Assembly: GCA_947500415.1 (NCBI GenBank)
Contig: CANMRT010000003.1
Span: 614,008 to 678,007 of the forward strand
Length of the DNA: 64,000 bases
Direction: 5' to 3'
Origin: an uncultured Roseicyclus sp.
GTDB lineage: Bacteria > Pseudomonadota > Alphaproteobacteria > Rhodobacterales > Rhodobacteraceae
The notes below the pieces were generated by a model that saw only the letters and a list, made by a program, of their open reading frames with translations, had not been told where the DNA came from and searched no databases. The position numbers and the translations under genes were made by a program. Shown in pieces: positions 1 to 14,477 of the stretch (its first letter is position 1; every line of letters starts with the position of its first letter).

Positions 1-6763
<6,763 letters not shown>

Positions 6764-6905
6764 GTTCGATCGCACCTTTCTTTATCGCGCGTCGCTCTCG
6801 CCGCCGGGGCCTCGGCGGAGCGCTCGCAAGATAATAGACGTAGCGGATCAATCTGTTTGCCGTCCCACCGACAAAGCCCGACCCTGTGCCACCGCCTAAG
6901 AAAAT

Positions 6906-6969
6906 GCCCTTTCGCGTAGGGCGCTTTCTAAGACGACGATAGCTGGACCCGGAATTTTCCGGATCCAGC
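6906..6969 (-). promoter_or_regulatory. Two hairpins between rplL and rpoB: candidate attenuator or processing site
   Basis: On the minus strand, after the rplL stop, comes a long hairpin at 6942-6969 (13-bp arms, one G-U pair, 2-nt apex) without a U-tract. A smaller GCCCT/AGGGC hairpin at 6906-6922 follows, and it is followed by ATTTTCTT, which looks like a weak intrinsic terminator. In E. coli the same gap holds an attenuator and an RNase III site that lower rpoBC expression relative to the ribosomal proteins. I infer the same role here from structure and position. Confidence 0.6.
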
Positions 6970-7005
6970 CATATTTCTTACGTCCCAAGGGACACTCTGG
7001 ACCAA

Positions 7006-7380
7006 TCAGGCCAGTTCGACCTCGGCGCCAGCTGCTTCCAGCTTGCCTTTGATCTCTTCGGCTTCGGCTTTGTCGACGCCTTCTTTGATCTTGCCGCCGG
7101 CTTCGACCAGATCCTTGGCTTCTTTCAGGCCAAGACCGGTGATGCCGCGCACTTCTTTGATCACGTTGATCTTCTGTGCGCCGGCGTTCTTCAGAACGAC
7201 GTCAAATTCAGTCTGCTCTTCAGCTGCGCCACCGGCGTCGCCAGCAGGACCAGCCATCATCACTGCGCCGCCAGCGGCGGGCTCGATGCCGTATTCGTCT
7301 TTCAGGATGGTCTTCAGTTCCTGGGCTTCCAGGAGGGTCAGACCAACGATCTCTTCTGCGAGTTTCTTAAGATCAGCCAT
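7006..7380 (-). CDS. rplL: Ribosomal protein L7/L12
   Basis: 124 residues, the normal size. The N-terminal dimerisation helix region (about 1-33), an Ala/Gly-rich flexible hinge (about 34-56) and the factor-binding C-terminal domain, with the conserved KINVIKEVR and [12 protein letters not shown] stretches, are all present. It forms the multimeric stalk of the 50S subunit with L10. It lies 64 nt downstream of rplJ in the same transcript. Confidence 0.99.
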   Translation of the reverse strand: MADLKKLAEEIVGLTLLEAQELKTILKDEYGIEPAAGGAVMMAGPAGDAGGAAEEQTEFDVVLKNAGAQKINVIKEVRGITGLGLKEAKDLVEAGGKIKEGVDKAEAEEIKGKLEAAGAEVELA

Positions 7381-7444
7381 TTTTCAGGTTCCGTATGTAA
7401 GTATGGGTTCCAACGCCGCAAGGGGCGGGTTCTCAACGGGTGCT

Positions 7445-7957
7445 TTACGCCGCCTTCTCTTCGATGGTCGAAATGATGGAAGCGATGTTCGAAGCAGGCG
7501 CGCCAATGGCACCGGCGATGTTGGATGCAGGCGCACCGATGCAGCCAGCGATCGAGCTGATAAGCTCTTCGCGGGACGGCAACTTTGCGACGGCCTTAAC
7601 ACCATCAGTGTCCAAAACGTTTCCGCCCATCGCGCCGCCGAGGATGACGTATTTATCATTCTCTTTGGCAAACTCGTCCGCGGCCTTAGCGGCTGCGACC
7701 GGGTCTTCGGAATAGGCAAGAACGGTCATGCCATCCATCAGGTCGGCGATGCCAGCGGCAGGCGTTCCATCAAGGGCAATCTTGGCGAGCTTGTTCTTGG
7801 CGACACGCACAGATCCGCCCGCGTCGCGAACGCGACCGCGCAGATCCTGCATCTCTGCAACCGTGAGGCCCTGGTAGTGTGCAACTACCACGACGCCAGA
7901 GCTTTCAAAGATCTGGCCGAGTTCCTCGACCACTTTCTCTTTCTGGGCTCTATCCAC
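7445..7957 (-). CDS. rplJ: Ribosomal protein L10
   Basis: A 170-residue stalk base protein that binds 23S rRNA and carries L7/L12 dimers. It starts at GTG 7957, preceded by GGAG seven nt upstream; no better ATG exists. The C-terminal L12-binding helix contains a short internal tandem repeat, [10 protein letters not shown] followed by [10 protein letters not shown]. The long leader upstream is the expected place for L10(L12)4 autoregulation. It forms an operon with rplL. Confidence 0.98.
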   Translation of the reverse strand: MDRAQKEKVVEELGQIFESSGVVVVAHYQGLTVAEMQDLRGRVRDAGGSVRVAKNKLAKIALDGTPAAGIADLMDGMTVLAYSEDPVAAAKAADEFAKENDKYVILGGAMGGNVLDTDGVKAVAKLPSREELISSIAGCIGAPASNIAGAIGAPASNIASIISTIEEKAA

Positions 7958-8110
7958 AGGTTTTCTCCAAATTGGCAGATTTCTCTGCCGGCTCAGTTTC
8001 TACCGGATCGCTCCGGCGGTTTTTGGTCCGCATTGCAACGGAACCGAACACCGCCAAGCGCTCAACGGATGAGCGTTCAACATATGTCTGATCCCATCTC
8101 AGGCAGGAAT
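7958..8110 (-). promoter_or_regulatory. rplJ leader, likely L10 autoregulatory region
   Basis: The untranslated stretch before rplJ contains a CGCTCA/TGAGCG hairpin (8059-8075) and further GC-rich pairing closer to the start codon, ending in the GGAG ribosome-binding site. In many bacteria the L10-L12 complex binds this leader and represses rplJL translation. The assignment here rests on position and structure, not on a recognised consensus. Confidence 0.4.
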
Positions 8111-8154
8111 TATTGAGGTTTTGCGACCCCGACCCACCGTCTCGGACGAAACGC

Positions 8155-8183
8155 AAAAGAGCGTCCGACGAATCGCACGCTCT
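8155..8183 (-). terminator. Hairpin with short U-run upstream of the rplJ leader
   Basis: A minus-strand AGAGCGT/ACGCTCT stem (8158-8183) is followed directly by TTTT. It sits between the inserted exported-protein genes and rplJ, so it could end their transcript or attenuate read-through into rplJL. The U-run is short. Confidence 0.4.
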
Positions 8184-8252
8184 CTCGCACTCGGGTGACT
8201 AAACGGATCGGTCCAAAATGCCAACCCCTTTCGGGCCGAAACGGCCTTCGCC

Positions 8253-8438
8253 TTAACGGGAATAGATCATCAGAAAACGGGGCACATAGGTCGTGCCTGT
8301 GGCAGGCGCCGTCGTCGTGGGCGCAGTCGTCGTAGCGGCGGTCGGGTTGGGCGTGCTTGATCCACCGGCCTGCGCGGCGGCGACAGCCACCATTGAGATC
8401 GTTGCGGTCAAGGCGATGGTCTTCAGTGCGCGAGACAT
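8253..8438 (-). CDS. 61-residue exported Thr/Ala/Pro-rich peptide
   Basis: A small protein with a clear Sec signal peptide (positive MSRALK, hydrophobic core, AQA cleavage motif near residue 24). The predicted mature part is only about 37 residues: a Thr/Ala/Pro-rich linker ending in the short hydrophobic tail YVPRFLMIYSR. AAAGGAG lies 7 nt before the ATG, which strongly supports translation. It follows the barrel-like gene by 19 nt, so the two are probably co-transcribed. I do not recognise a family and infer no function beyond export. Confidence 0.75.
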   Translation of the reverse strand: MSRALKTIALTATISMVAVAAAQAGGSSTPNPTAATTTAPTTTAPATGTTYVPRFLMIYSR

Positions 8439-8457
8439 ACTCGTACTCCTTTACGTG

Positions 8458-9267
8458 TCAAAATCCATACGCGACCGTCACCGTTGCTTGTTGCCGGTCG
8501 GTATTGTCGAGGACGTCGAACACCCCCGCTGACAAGCTCAAGCCATCAAGCTGCGGGATGGCCAACGTGGCCCCTGCATTCAATTGCGTCGCTGTGCCTG
8601 AAACACTCAGCGACAGGTTTTCAGCTACCCCCGCACCTATCCCGAAAAAGACGCCGTCCTCGACGCGTCCACTGCGATCACCGGCCAGAGTTGTCCGGTT
8701 GCCGTATCCGAGCGTCAGTTGAACCGGCACTTCCGACGATCCCAACCCGACTGAGCGTAGGTGCGAAACATAGCCCGCGTAGGATTCTCCATCCGCTTCC
8801 GCATCGCCCCACCCCCCAAGGCCAAGGGCCGAGGCCCCGACAAACGTGGCGGATCGATCCGATGAGCCGACAAGGCGCGACACCCCAACGTTCAGGCTGC
8901 CGCTGTCGCCGAAAGGCTCAAGACCCGTTACGACGACTCCGACCGAAACGCTGATGCCCTCCACCGGATTGCCGAAGGTGTATCCAGCCGCGACATCACC
9001 ATCTCCTCCGAACCCGGAAATCCCGTTGCGGGGATTGGCGTAGGTTAGGGCGACGTACCCTGTCCCGCCCGCCGGAGCCACCGCAGAGGCTGCTCCAAAG
9101 ATGGATGGAAAGGCCAATGCGGCCCCACTCCGTTCTGGAGTGCTTACAACCTGTCCGATATCGGTTGTGTTTCCGCTTTGCGCCGCCACGGAGGCAGCAG
9201 TAACAACGGAAAGGACGCAGCTCAAAACGATAGACTGCGGCCCACGCGACTTCGAAATCGTGGACAT
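8458..9267 (-). CDS. Exported protein, predicted outer-membrane beta-barrel
   Basis: 269 residues with an N-terminal signal peptide (core about 12-27, AAQ cleavage near 30). The mature chain is Gly/Ser-rich, with alternating hydrophobic strands and a terminal phenylalanine (VTVAYGF), the usual signature of an outer-membrane barrel recognised by BamA. The ATG has AGGTG upstream. It is inserted between rplA and rplJ together with the small exported peptide downstream; the strong rplA terminator lies just upstream, so it needs its own promoter. No specific family recognised. Confidence 0.8.
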   Translation of the reverse strand: MSTISKSRGPQSIVLSCVLSVVTAASVAAQSGNTTDIGQVVSTPERSGAALAFPSIFGAASAVAPAGGTGYVALTYANPRNGISGFGGDGDVAAGYTFGNPVEGISVSVGVVVTGLEPFGDSGSLNVGVSRLVGSSDRSATFVGASALGLGGWGDAEADGESYAGYVSHLRSVGLGSSEVPVQLTLGYGNRTTLAGDRSGRVEDGVFFGIGAGVAENLSLSVSGTATQLNAGATLAIPQLDGLSLSAGVFDVLDNTDRQQATVTVAYGF

Positions 9268-9375
9268 GGTTCACCTGCCAATAACCTAAGGTTCTCTTCA
9301 GTTTTTGGCAGCTGCTTTAGACAGTATCGCCTAAAATCCCGCAAACAAGGGTCAGATTGCGTTCATGATTAACAA

Positions 9376-9408
9376 CGAAAAAGGGGTGGGCATTTTTGCC
9401 CACCCCTT
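9376..9408 (-). terminator. Intrinsic terminator after rplA
   Basis: A perfect 12-bp stem (arms 9381-9392 and 9397-9408) with a 4-nt loop is followed on the minus strand by TTTTTCGTT. It ends the rplK-rplA transcript 25 nt after the rplA stop and so separates rplKA from rplJL. Confidence 0.93.
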
Positions 9409-9432
9409 AGTCAGGTTTGACGCTAAACTGGC

Positions 9433-10131
9433 TCAGTTGCCGGTCGCGTTTTCCACGTTGATCGTCACGCCCGGACCCATGGTCGAGGAGATCGCGATCT
9501 TTTTCATGTAGGTGCCTTTAGCGCCCGACGGCTTGGCCTTGTTCACCGACTCGACAAACGCGCGGACGTTTTCGACCAGCTTGGCCTCATCAAACGACGC
9601 CTTGCCGATACCTGCGTGCACAACACCGGCTTTCTCGGCCTTGTACTGCACCTGGCCACCCTTTGCGGCTTCAACGGCTTCTTTGACGTCCATCGTCACC
9701 GTGCCGATCTTCGGGTTCGGCATCAGGTTGCGGGGGCCAAGCACCTTACCCAGACGGCCAACAATCGGCATCATGTCAGGGGTAGCGATGCAGCGATCGA
9801 ACTCGATGGTGCCGCCCTGGACGGTTTCCATCAGGTCTTCTGCGCCCACGATATCCGCACCTGCGGCAGTCGCTTCTTCAGCCTTCGGGCCGCGAGCAAA
9901 CACGGCCACGCGAACCGACTTGCCGGTGCCGTTGGGCAGGTCGACCGTGCCGCGGACCATCTGATCGGCATGGCGCGGATCGACGCCAAGCGTCATCGCG
10001 ATTTCAATGGACTCATCGAACTTGGCTTTCGCATTGGATTTCACCAGTGCAACGGCCTCTTCAACGGTGACGTTATCCTTGCCTTCGAACGCTGCGCGGG
10101 CGGCGGTCAGGCGTTTTCCCATCTTACCCAT
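9433..10131 (-). CDS. rplA: Ribosomal protein L1
   Basis: 232 residues, full length. It binds the mobile L1 stalk of 23S rRNA and, in most bacteria, represses its own rplKA operon. Conserved motifs include [11 protein letters not shown] and [17 protein letters not shown]. The first of two nearby ATGs (10131) is preceded by AAGGGG, placed at the end of rplK only 4 nt upstream. A strong terminator follows directly. Confidence 0.99.
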   Translation of the reverse strand: MGKMGKRLTAARAAFEGKDNVTVEEAVALVKSNAKAKFDESIEIAMTLGVDPRHADQMVRGTVDLPNGTGKSVRVAVFARGPKAEEATAAGADIVGAEDLMETVQGGTIEFDRCIATPDMMPIVGRLGKVLGPRNLMPNPKIGTVTMDVKEAVEAAKGGQVQYKAEKAGVVHAGIGKASFDEAKLVENVRAFVESVNKAKPSGAKGTYMKKIAISSTMGPGVTINVENATGN

Positions 10132-10135
10132 GGTC

Positions 10136-10588
10136 TTACCCCTTTACCTCGATACCCATCGACTTGGCGGAACCAAGGATGATCTGCATTGCGGCTTCCA
10201 CGTCGTTTGCGGACAGATCGACCATCTTGGCTTCTGCAATTTCGCGCAGCTGCTTGGCGGTGATCGTCGCGACAGTCTCGCGGCCCGGCGTTTCGGCACC
10301 ACGCGGACGGTTGCGCTTGCCCACGTTCTTCAGGCCAGCGGCCTTCTTCAGGTAGTACGACGCAGGCGGCGTCTTGATGTCCATGGCGAAGGACTTGTCC
10401 TGGTAATACGTGATCACCGTGGGGCAAGGCGCGCCCTGTTCCATCTCCTGCGTCTTGGCGTTGAACGCCTTGCAGAATTCCATGATGTTGATGCCGCGCT
10501 GACCCAGCGCAGGGCCCACCGGGGGGCTTGGGTTGGCTTGACCTGCAGGGATCTGCAGTTTCATCGTGCCAGCAAGTTTCTTGGCCAT
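10136..10588 (-). CDS. rplK: Ribosomal protein L11
   Basis: 150 residues. Contains the N-terminal [21 protein letters not shown] thiostrepton-region motif (split by its Pro-rich loop) and the C-terminal rRNA-binding domain. Component of the GTPase-associated centre. The start has AAGGAG 8 nt upstream. First gene of the rplKA pair; its leader carries a likely L1-binding element. In most bacteria nusG lies directly upstream; here two unrelated genes intervene. Confidence 0.99.
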   Translation of the reverse strand: MAKKLAGTMKLQIPAGQANPSPPVGPALGQRGINIMEFCKAFNAKTQEMEQGAPCPTVITYYQDKSFAMDIKTPPASYYLKKAAGLKNVGKRNRPRGAETPGRETVATITAKQLREIAEAKMVDLSANDVEAAMQIILGSAKSMGIEVKG

Positions 10589-10611
10589 GAGGCCTCTCCT
10601 TTTCTACCAAC

Positions 10612-10634
10612 AGCCCGTCATCGCGTTTCAGGGC
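10612..10634 (-). promoter_or_regulatory. Candidate L1-binding mRNA element in the rplK leader
   Basis: On the minus strand a short GCCC/GGGC stem encloses an internal loop with TGAAA on one side and GATGA on the other. This resembles the L1 target in 23S rRNA. It lies 24 nt before the rplK start, where L1 repressor sites of this operon occur. The identification is by similarity of loop sequence only. Confidence 0.45.
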
Positions 10635-10692
10635 CTTTGTGGCCGTGGTCTGGTCTGGCCATCGCGATGGCCTCGCCTCCCACGGGTTTCAT

Positions 10693-10737
10693 GGATGGGC
10701 TAATGGCCCATCCGTGGAAGCCCGCCGTCTAAGCGGG
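10693..10737 (-). repeat. Two hairpins in the distal rplK leader
   Basis: An 8-bp GGATGGGC/GCCCATCC hairpin (10693-10713) is adjacent to a 5-bp CCCGC/GCGGG hairpin (10721-10737). They lie between the inserted membrane-protein gene and rplK and could be leader structure or a weak terminator of the upstream gene. No U-tract is present. Confidence 0.4.
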
Positions 10738-10779
10738 AATCGGATCGGTGGCAAACGGAAAATCAGGAAGATCGGATAG

Positions 10780-11166
10780 CTATTGGAAGAGGTCCGCAAA
10801 CGGGATGACGAAGCAGAGTGCCGCAACCCACACCGTGAACAACCCGCTCAGGAACAAAAGACCCGCCTCGCGGTGTCCTTTGATAATCGCCGGATAGGCG
10901 ACGACAACCAGCCAAGCCGATTTGTAGATCAGTTGGATCAAAAGAACCGGTATGAATTCCGTGGGCTGCAAGAGGCCCAAGCCAGCAACCAGTCCGAGAG
11001 ACAGCCAAAGGGCGCCAAGGATGCGCAGGTAAGGGTCAACGGTGGCCGCACCGAAAAAGACGTACTTCCCGGCTCCATGGGGAAACAGAAGAGTCGCGGC
11101 CCCAACGGCTCCTGCTCCCAAGATCGCCGTTCCGAACATGGCCCGCAACGCTAGGATGGTATCCAT
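10780..11166 (-). CDS. Small four-helix membrane protein
   Basis: 128 residues with about four hydrophobic helices (approx. 5-28, 45-65, 72-95, 100-125), resembling small DoxX/DUF4345-like integral membrane proteins. It is divergent from the TetR gene at 11214, and the short region between them contains an ATGTTACC-type palindrome, so it is the obvious target of that regulator. Inserted between nusG and rplK. The function is unknown. Confidence 0.8.
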   Translation of the reverse strand: MDTILALRAMFGTAILGAGAVGAATLLFPHGAGKYVFFGAATVDPYLRILGALWLSLGLVAGLGLLQPTEFIPVLLIQLIYKSAWLVVVAYPAIIKGHREAGLLFLSGLFTVWVAALCFVIPFADLFQ

Positions 11167-11188
11167 GTCTTTCCTCGGTTTTCAGGGG

Positions 11189-11251
11189 ATGTTACCGTTG
11201 ATAACATATTCCAATGCGCGTACGATCGCAAGAAGTTTCCATAGGTAACAT
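11189..11251. promoter_or_regulatory. Candidate TetR operator
   Basis: A palindrome at 11189-11207 (left arm ATGTTACC, right arm GATAACAT, one mismatch) lies between the divergent membrane-protein and TetR genes. An exact inverted copy of the left arm, GGTAACAT, occurs at 11244-11251 inside the first codons of the regulator. Divergent pairs of this kind are commonly autoregulated by such sites. Confidence 0.55.
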
Positions 11252-11852
11252 CATCGATAGCATTTCTGATAAACGCCCCTATCACCACGGCGACCTGCGC
11301 GAGGCGTTGCTGCATGCGGTCGGGACAATCGTCGAAGAAGACGGCATCGAAAGCGTTTCTGTCAGGGGTGCCGCGCGTCGGGTTGGCGTCAGCCATCCAG
11401 CGGCCTTTCGGCATTTCGCCAACAAAAAAGACCTCCTCACGGCCTTTGCCACTCGTGCCGCCGCCCAAATGGCGGACCAGCTGGAAGCGAGCGCAGACGC
11501 GGAAGGACGTGGTCAAGGCTTTCTTGGTGTCGGCGTCGCATATCTGCGCTTCGCGATGGAGCATCCCGGCGAGTTTCGCATGATTTTCCGCGATGAGCTG
11601 CTCAATGGAAATGACCCACATTACATTGCGCAGATGCAGCGGCTGGCTGCCATGCTGTCCGGAACCGGTTCAACCGTTGAGGCGGGCAACCCGCTGCCGC
11701 CCGGAGCCATCCTCGCGTGGAGCGCGACCCACGGTCTTGCCAGCCTCTACCTGGAGGGCACGTTGCGGGATGATCTGACCAAAGGACGAGAACTCGAACA
11801 GATGACAGAGGTGCTAAGCCTGCTCAAGTTTCCTCCAAACAAGGAACGGTGA
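11214..11852 (+). CDS. TetR/AcrR family transcriptional regulator
   Basis: 212 residues. The N-terminal helix-turn-helix begins at RPYHHGDLREALL (about 21-33), and the recognition region is GVSHPAAFRHFANKKDLL. The C-terminal ligand domain has the WSATHGLASL motif of the WHG-type TetR subgroup. The only ATG in frame before the HTH is 11214. It has no visible Shine-Dalgarno and sits right beside the palindrome, so the transcript may be nearly leaderless. It probably represses the divergent membrane gene. It interrupts the nusG-rplK linkage on the opposite strand. Confidence 0.9.
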   Translation: MRVRSQEVSIGNIIDSISDKRPYHHGDLREALLHAVGTIVEEDGIESVSVRGAARRVGVSHPAAFRHFANKKDLLTAFATRAAAQMADQLEASADAEGRGQGFLGVGVAYLRFAMEHPGEFRMIFRDELLNGNDPHYIAQMQRLAAMLSGTGSTVEAGNPLPPGAILAWSATHGLASLYLEGTLRDDLTKGRELEQMTEVLSLLKFPPNKER

Positions 11853-11910
11853 AGTCCAATCCGTTCGTGCAGATTCACGTTTCTCTTCCAAGTCGACGCA
11901 CCGCCCAAAC

Positions 11911-11939
11911 GAAAAAGGGCCGCCTCTGGGGGCGGCCCT
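11911..11939 (-). terminator. Intrinsic terminator after nusG
   Basis: A perfect 9-bp AGGGCCGCC/GGCGGCCCT stem followed on the minus strand by TTTTTCG. It ends secE-nusG transcription 23 nt after the nusG stop, confirming that nusG and rplK are separate transcripts here. Confidence 0.93.
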
Positions 11940-11961
11940 GTCGCACGAAAAACTACCGCTA

Positions 11962-12495
11962 TTAGGACTGCTTGCTGACCTGCGTGTATTCCAGCTCCAC
12001 TGGCGTCGCGCGGCCGAAGATCGACACCGTCACCTTCAGGCGCTGGTTGTCCTCGTCCACTTCCTCGACCATGCCGTCGAAATCCTCGAACGGACCGTCG
12101 TTGACCTTGACCTTCTCGCCCACCTCGAAGGTGATCGTCGACCGCGGCGCAGCCTCGCCCTCTTCCACGCGGTTCAGGATCGAGTTCACCTCTTCGTCGC
12201 GCATTGGCATCGGGCGACCCTGCGGCCCAAGGAAGCCAGTCACACGCTGAATCGAGTTGATCACGTGATAGCCTTGATCCGTCATCTCCATCCGCACCAA
12301 GACGTAGCCCGGCATAAAGCGGCGGGGCACGGTGACCTTCTTGCCGCGACGGATCTCGATCACATCCTCCTCCGGGACCAGAACCTCTTCGATCACATCC
12401 TCAAGGCCTTTCTCGGCCACTGCGGTGCGGATCTGCTCCGCGATGCGCTTTTCGAAGTTCGACAGCACCGAGACCGAGTACCAACGCTTAGCCAT
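11962..12495 (-). CDS. nusG: Transcription termination/antitermination factor NusG
   Basis: 177 residues with the NGN domain (about 1-115, MAKRWYSVSVLSNFEKR and RRFMPGYVLVRMEM) and a C-terminal KOW domain (about 122-177, FEVGEKVKVNDGPFEDFDG). Binds the RNA polymerase clamp and couples it to Rho or the ribosome. The start codon has AAAGGGG 8 nt upstream. Follows secE in the usual order. Confidence 0.99.
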   Translation of the reverse strand: MAKRWYSVSVLSNFEKRIAEQIRTAVAEKGLEDVIEEVLVPEEDVIEIRRGKKVTVPRRFMPGYVLVRMEMTDQGYHVINSIQRVTGFLGPQGRPMPMRDEEVNSILNRVEEGEAAPRSTITFEVGEKVKVNDGPFEDFDGMVEEVDEDNQRLKVTVSIFGRATPVELEYTQVSKQS

Positions 12496-12556
12496 GAGAA
12501 TTCCCCTTTGCGTGGGGCATGCCCTGCCCCGTCAGATCAAAACTCCCGCCATATCC

Positions 12557-12584
12557 GGTAGAGACCCTTCGGGCCGGTTCTACC
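12557..12584 (-). repeat. Hairpin between secE and nusG
   Basis: An imperfect hairpin with GGTAGA/TCTACC outer arms and a GC-rich inner stem in the 153-nt secE-nusG gap. Likely leader or RNA-processing structure; no U-tract follows. Confidence 0.35.
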
Positions 12585-12648
12585 ATCATGATGTCAGGAA
12601 AGTTGACGCCGGATACCCAAGGCCCCGCCGAAACGCAAGAGGGAACGC

Positions 12649-12840
12649 TTAGCCGAACGAAGTCAGGATCGTCTCAAGCGCGAAGCGGATCACCCAGTCG
12701 ACGCCAAAAAAGAAGATCGCCGCGACCACAGCCATCACAAATACCATCGCCGTTGTCACCAACACCTCGCGCCGCGTCGGCCAAACAACTTTGGCAACTT
12801 CGGAACGGGTCTGCTGGAGGAACTGGAACGGATTGGTCAT
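12649..12840 (-). CDS. secE: Preprotein translocase subunit SecE
   Basis: 63 residues, the short one-helix form found in most bacteria outside the enterics. MTNPFQFLQQTRSEVAKVVW is followed by the conserved PTRREVLVTT, and a single transmembrane helix spans about 33-55. The ATG at 12840 gives the family's standard N-terminus; a longer in-frame reading upstream is not needed. Forms SecYEG in the inner membrane. tRNA-Trp, normally immediately upstream, lies 1.56 kb away beyond two inserted genes. Confidence 0.97.
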   Translation of the reverse strand: MTNPFQFLQQTRSEVAKVVWPTRREVLVTTAMVFVMAVVAAIFFFGVDWVIRFALETILTSFG

Positions 12841-12921
12841 GGTAGGGCCACTTTGCTGGATTGAACGGCATATACGCATGGGGACACGGGCTTGCAAGGC
12901 ATGGCGGACGGGCGGGACAAG

Positions 12922-13383
12922 ATGACCGCGATCATCGTGCTGGGGGCAGCGGTTTGGGCGAACGGTCCTTCCCCCACGCTCCGGCGGCGGACGCTACACG
13001 GCTCTGCGCTCTATCACGCAGGTGCTGGGTCTTTTGTAGTGTGTTGCGGCGGCCGTGGGCGACATCCCCCGACCGAGGCTCAGGCCATGGCCGATCTGCT
13101 GCGCGAGGCAGGCGTCCCCGACCACGCGATCCGGCTAGAGGATCAATCCACCAACACCGTCGAAAACATCCGCTTCGCCTTGCCGCTCCTCGGCGGCACC
13201 CGAGACGTAATCATAGTCTCCGACGCCTACCACCTGCCCCGCGCCCGCCTGATTGCAATGCGTGAAGGACTGCGCGTCACCACCAGCGCCCCACCCAAAC
13301 GAAACGCGCGACTTTGGCCACAAATCAAGGGCTGGTTGCGCGAAATCCCCGGTCTGCTGGCCGTAGTGCTGAGACTGCGATAA
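12922..13383 (+). CDS. YdcF/DUF218 family protein
   Basis: About 153 residues from the ATG at 12922, which puts AIIVLGAAV at the N-terminus as in the family; ATG 12901 and a TTG at 12892 are alternatives. DUF218 hallmarks are VLGAAVWANGPSPTLRRR, CCGGRG, TEAQAMADLL, STNTVENI and VSDAYHLPRAR. The family includes ElyC/SanA-like envelope proteins whose chemistry is not settled. Divergent from secE; the next gene starts 10 nt downstream, so the two form an operon. Confidence 0.9.
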   Translation: MTAIIVLGAAVWANGPSPTLRRRTLHGSALYHAGAGSFVVCCGGRGRHPPTEAQAMADLLREAGVPDHAIRLEDQSTNTVENIRFALPLLGGTRDVIIVSDAYHLPRARLIAMREGLRVTTSAPPKRNARLWPQIKGWLREIPGLLAVVLRLR

Positions 13384-13392
13384 CCCTTGATC

Positions 13393-14382
13393 ATGTTGTG
13401 TCTGATCCACCGTCCCCGTCTCGCCCTGGTCGTGTTGATCCTATCTGTCTGGCCGCTGTCGATTGCCGCTCAGGTCTCAGGCGCGGACGCACCGGAATTC
13501 TCTACTGCCGTCACAAACTGGTTGAATGGAGAAGACGACCTGGCCGCACTACAAACGTTGAGCGAATTGGCACAGGCCAACAATGCCGCCGCGCAAATCC
13601 TGCTGGCGCGATTGGAACGCACGCCACATCTGACCGCCCACGTCACTGAAACCCTGACACGCGCCGAACGCATTGCCCTGCTGCGCATGCCCGGCGGACT
13701 ATCAGGGCGCAGCTGGATGACCGCCGCCGCCGAAACCACGCCCCTTGCCCAGGCCTTTCTCGACAACGCTGGACAAGACACCCGGGTCGAAAGCCTGCGC
13801 ACGCTTTATGAGGCCGGGGAAACCGCTGCCGCAACGCGCAGCCTGCCGGGGGTGATATCATACGGAACAGTCGATCTGGTGCGTGCCATGGAGGATCTGG
13901 ACGTGATGCCGGATGAAGCCCGCATCCTGATCGCCTCATACGCTGCGGCCGAGCTCTATTGGCAAAGCGGCGCGGCTATTCAGATCGCCAACCCCATCGC
14001 GGAAAGACGCCCACCCGAGCTCGCTCTGATTTGGCGCCCCGTGTTTCCGGCGGAATGGGCAGAAAGCCCCGCGGCCCGCGAACTCGCACTAGCCAACAGT
14101 ATCAACATTGAAAGCCTCTCACCCCTTCGAACGTTCTGCAGCACCGAATGCGGCGATCAGGCAAGTGCCTGTATAGCCGCCGGGGCGGCCCTCCTTAGCG
14201 CGAATGCAGCAACCCTGCCCTTCGCCAGCCCATCCGAATCCCTGATCCCCACGGATCGGTACTGGCAAAGCCCGCGCATCGACGCCGACGTTCGCCGCCT
14301 TCTTCACACCATCGCCGACCCTGAGACACAAACAGGATTCGTTGCGATGAACGCCTGCTTCATGCAAGCCGCGAGCAATTGA
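13393..14382 (+). CDS. Exported protein of unknown function
   Basis: 329 residues from ATG 13393 (a TTG two codons earlier is possible). A signal peptide covers about 1-27 (hydrophobic LALVVLILSVWPL, IAAQ cleavage region). The mature part is helical and Ala/Leu-rich, reminiscent of repeat solenoids near 45-75, with four cysteines in a CSTECGDQASAC cluster that could form disulfides in the periplasm. No known family recognised. It converges on the tRNA-Trp gene, ending 19 nt short of it. Confidence 0.85.
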   Translation: MLCLIHRPRLALVVLILSVWPLSIAAQVSGADAPEFSTAVTNWLNGEDDLAALQTLSELAQANNAAAQILLARLERTPHLTAHVTETLTRAERIALLRMPGGLSGRSWMTAAAETTPLAQAFLDNAGQDTRVESLRTLYEAGETAAATRSLPGVISYGTVDLVRAMEDLDVMPDEARILIASYAAAELYWQSGAAIQIANPIAERRPPELALIWRPVFPAEWAESPAARELALANSINIESLSPLRTFCSTECGDQASACIAAGAALLSANAATLPFASPSESLIPTDRYWQSPRIDADVRRLLHTIADPETQTGFVAMNACFMQAASN

Positions 14383-14401
14383 ATTCAGGAAGGTTTGGTC
14401 G

Positions 14402-14477
14402 TGGCAGGGGCGGAGAGACTCGAACTCCCGACCGTCGGATTTGGAATCCGGTGCTCTACCAACTGAGCTACACCCCT
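14402..14477 (-). tRNA. trpT: tRNA-Trp (anticodon CCA)
   Basis: 76 nt with an AGGGGTG acceptor arm, GTAGCTCAGTTGGTAGAGC D-arm, TTCCAAA anticodon loop (CCA), GTTCGAGTC T-loop and an encoded 3' CCA. Closely matches the bacterial tRNA-Trp pattern. The last base pair of the anticodon stem (27-43) reads C-A. The gene is flanked by an exact 8-bp inverted repeat that would extend the acceptor stem in the precursor. Usually linked directly to secE; here separated by two inserted genes on the other strand. Confidence 0.98.

Noticed and set aside
7445..7520. The short tandem repeat at the end of rplJ as a mobile or recombination repeat
   Set aside because: It is a two-copy peptide repeat within the L12-binding helix, best explained as protein evolution.
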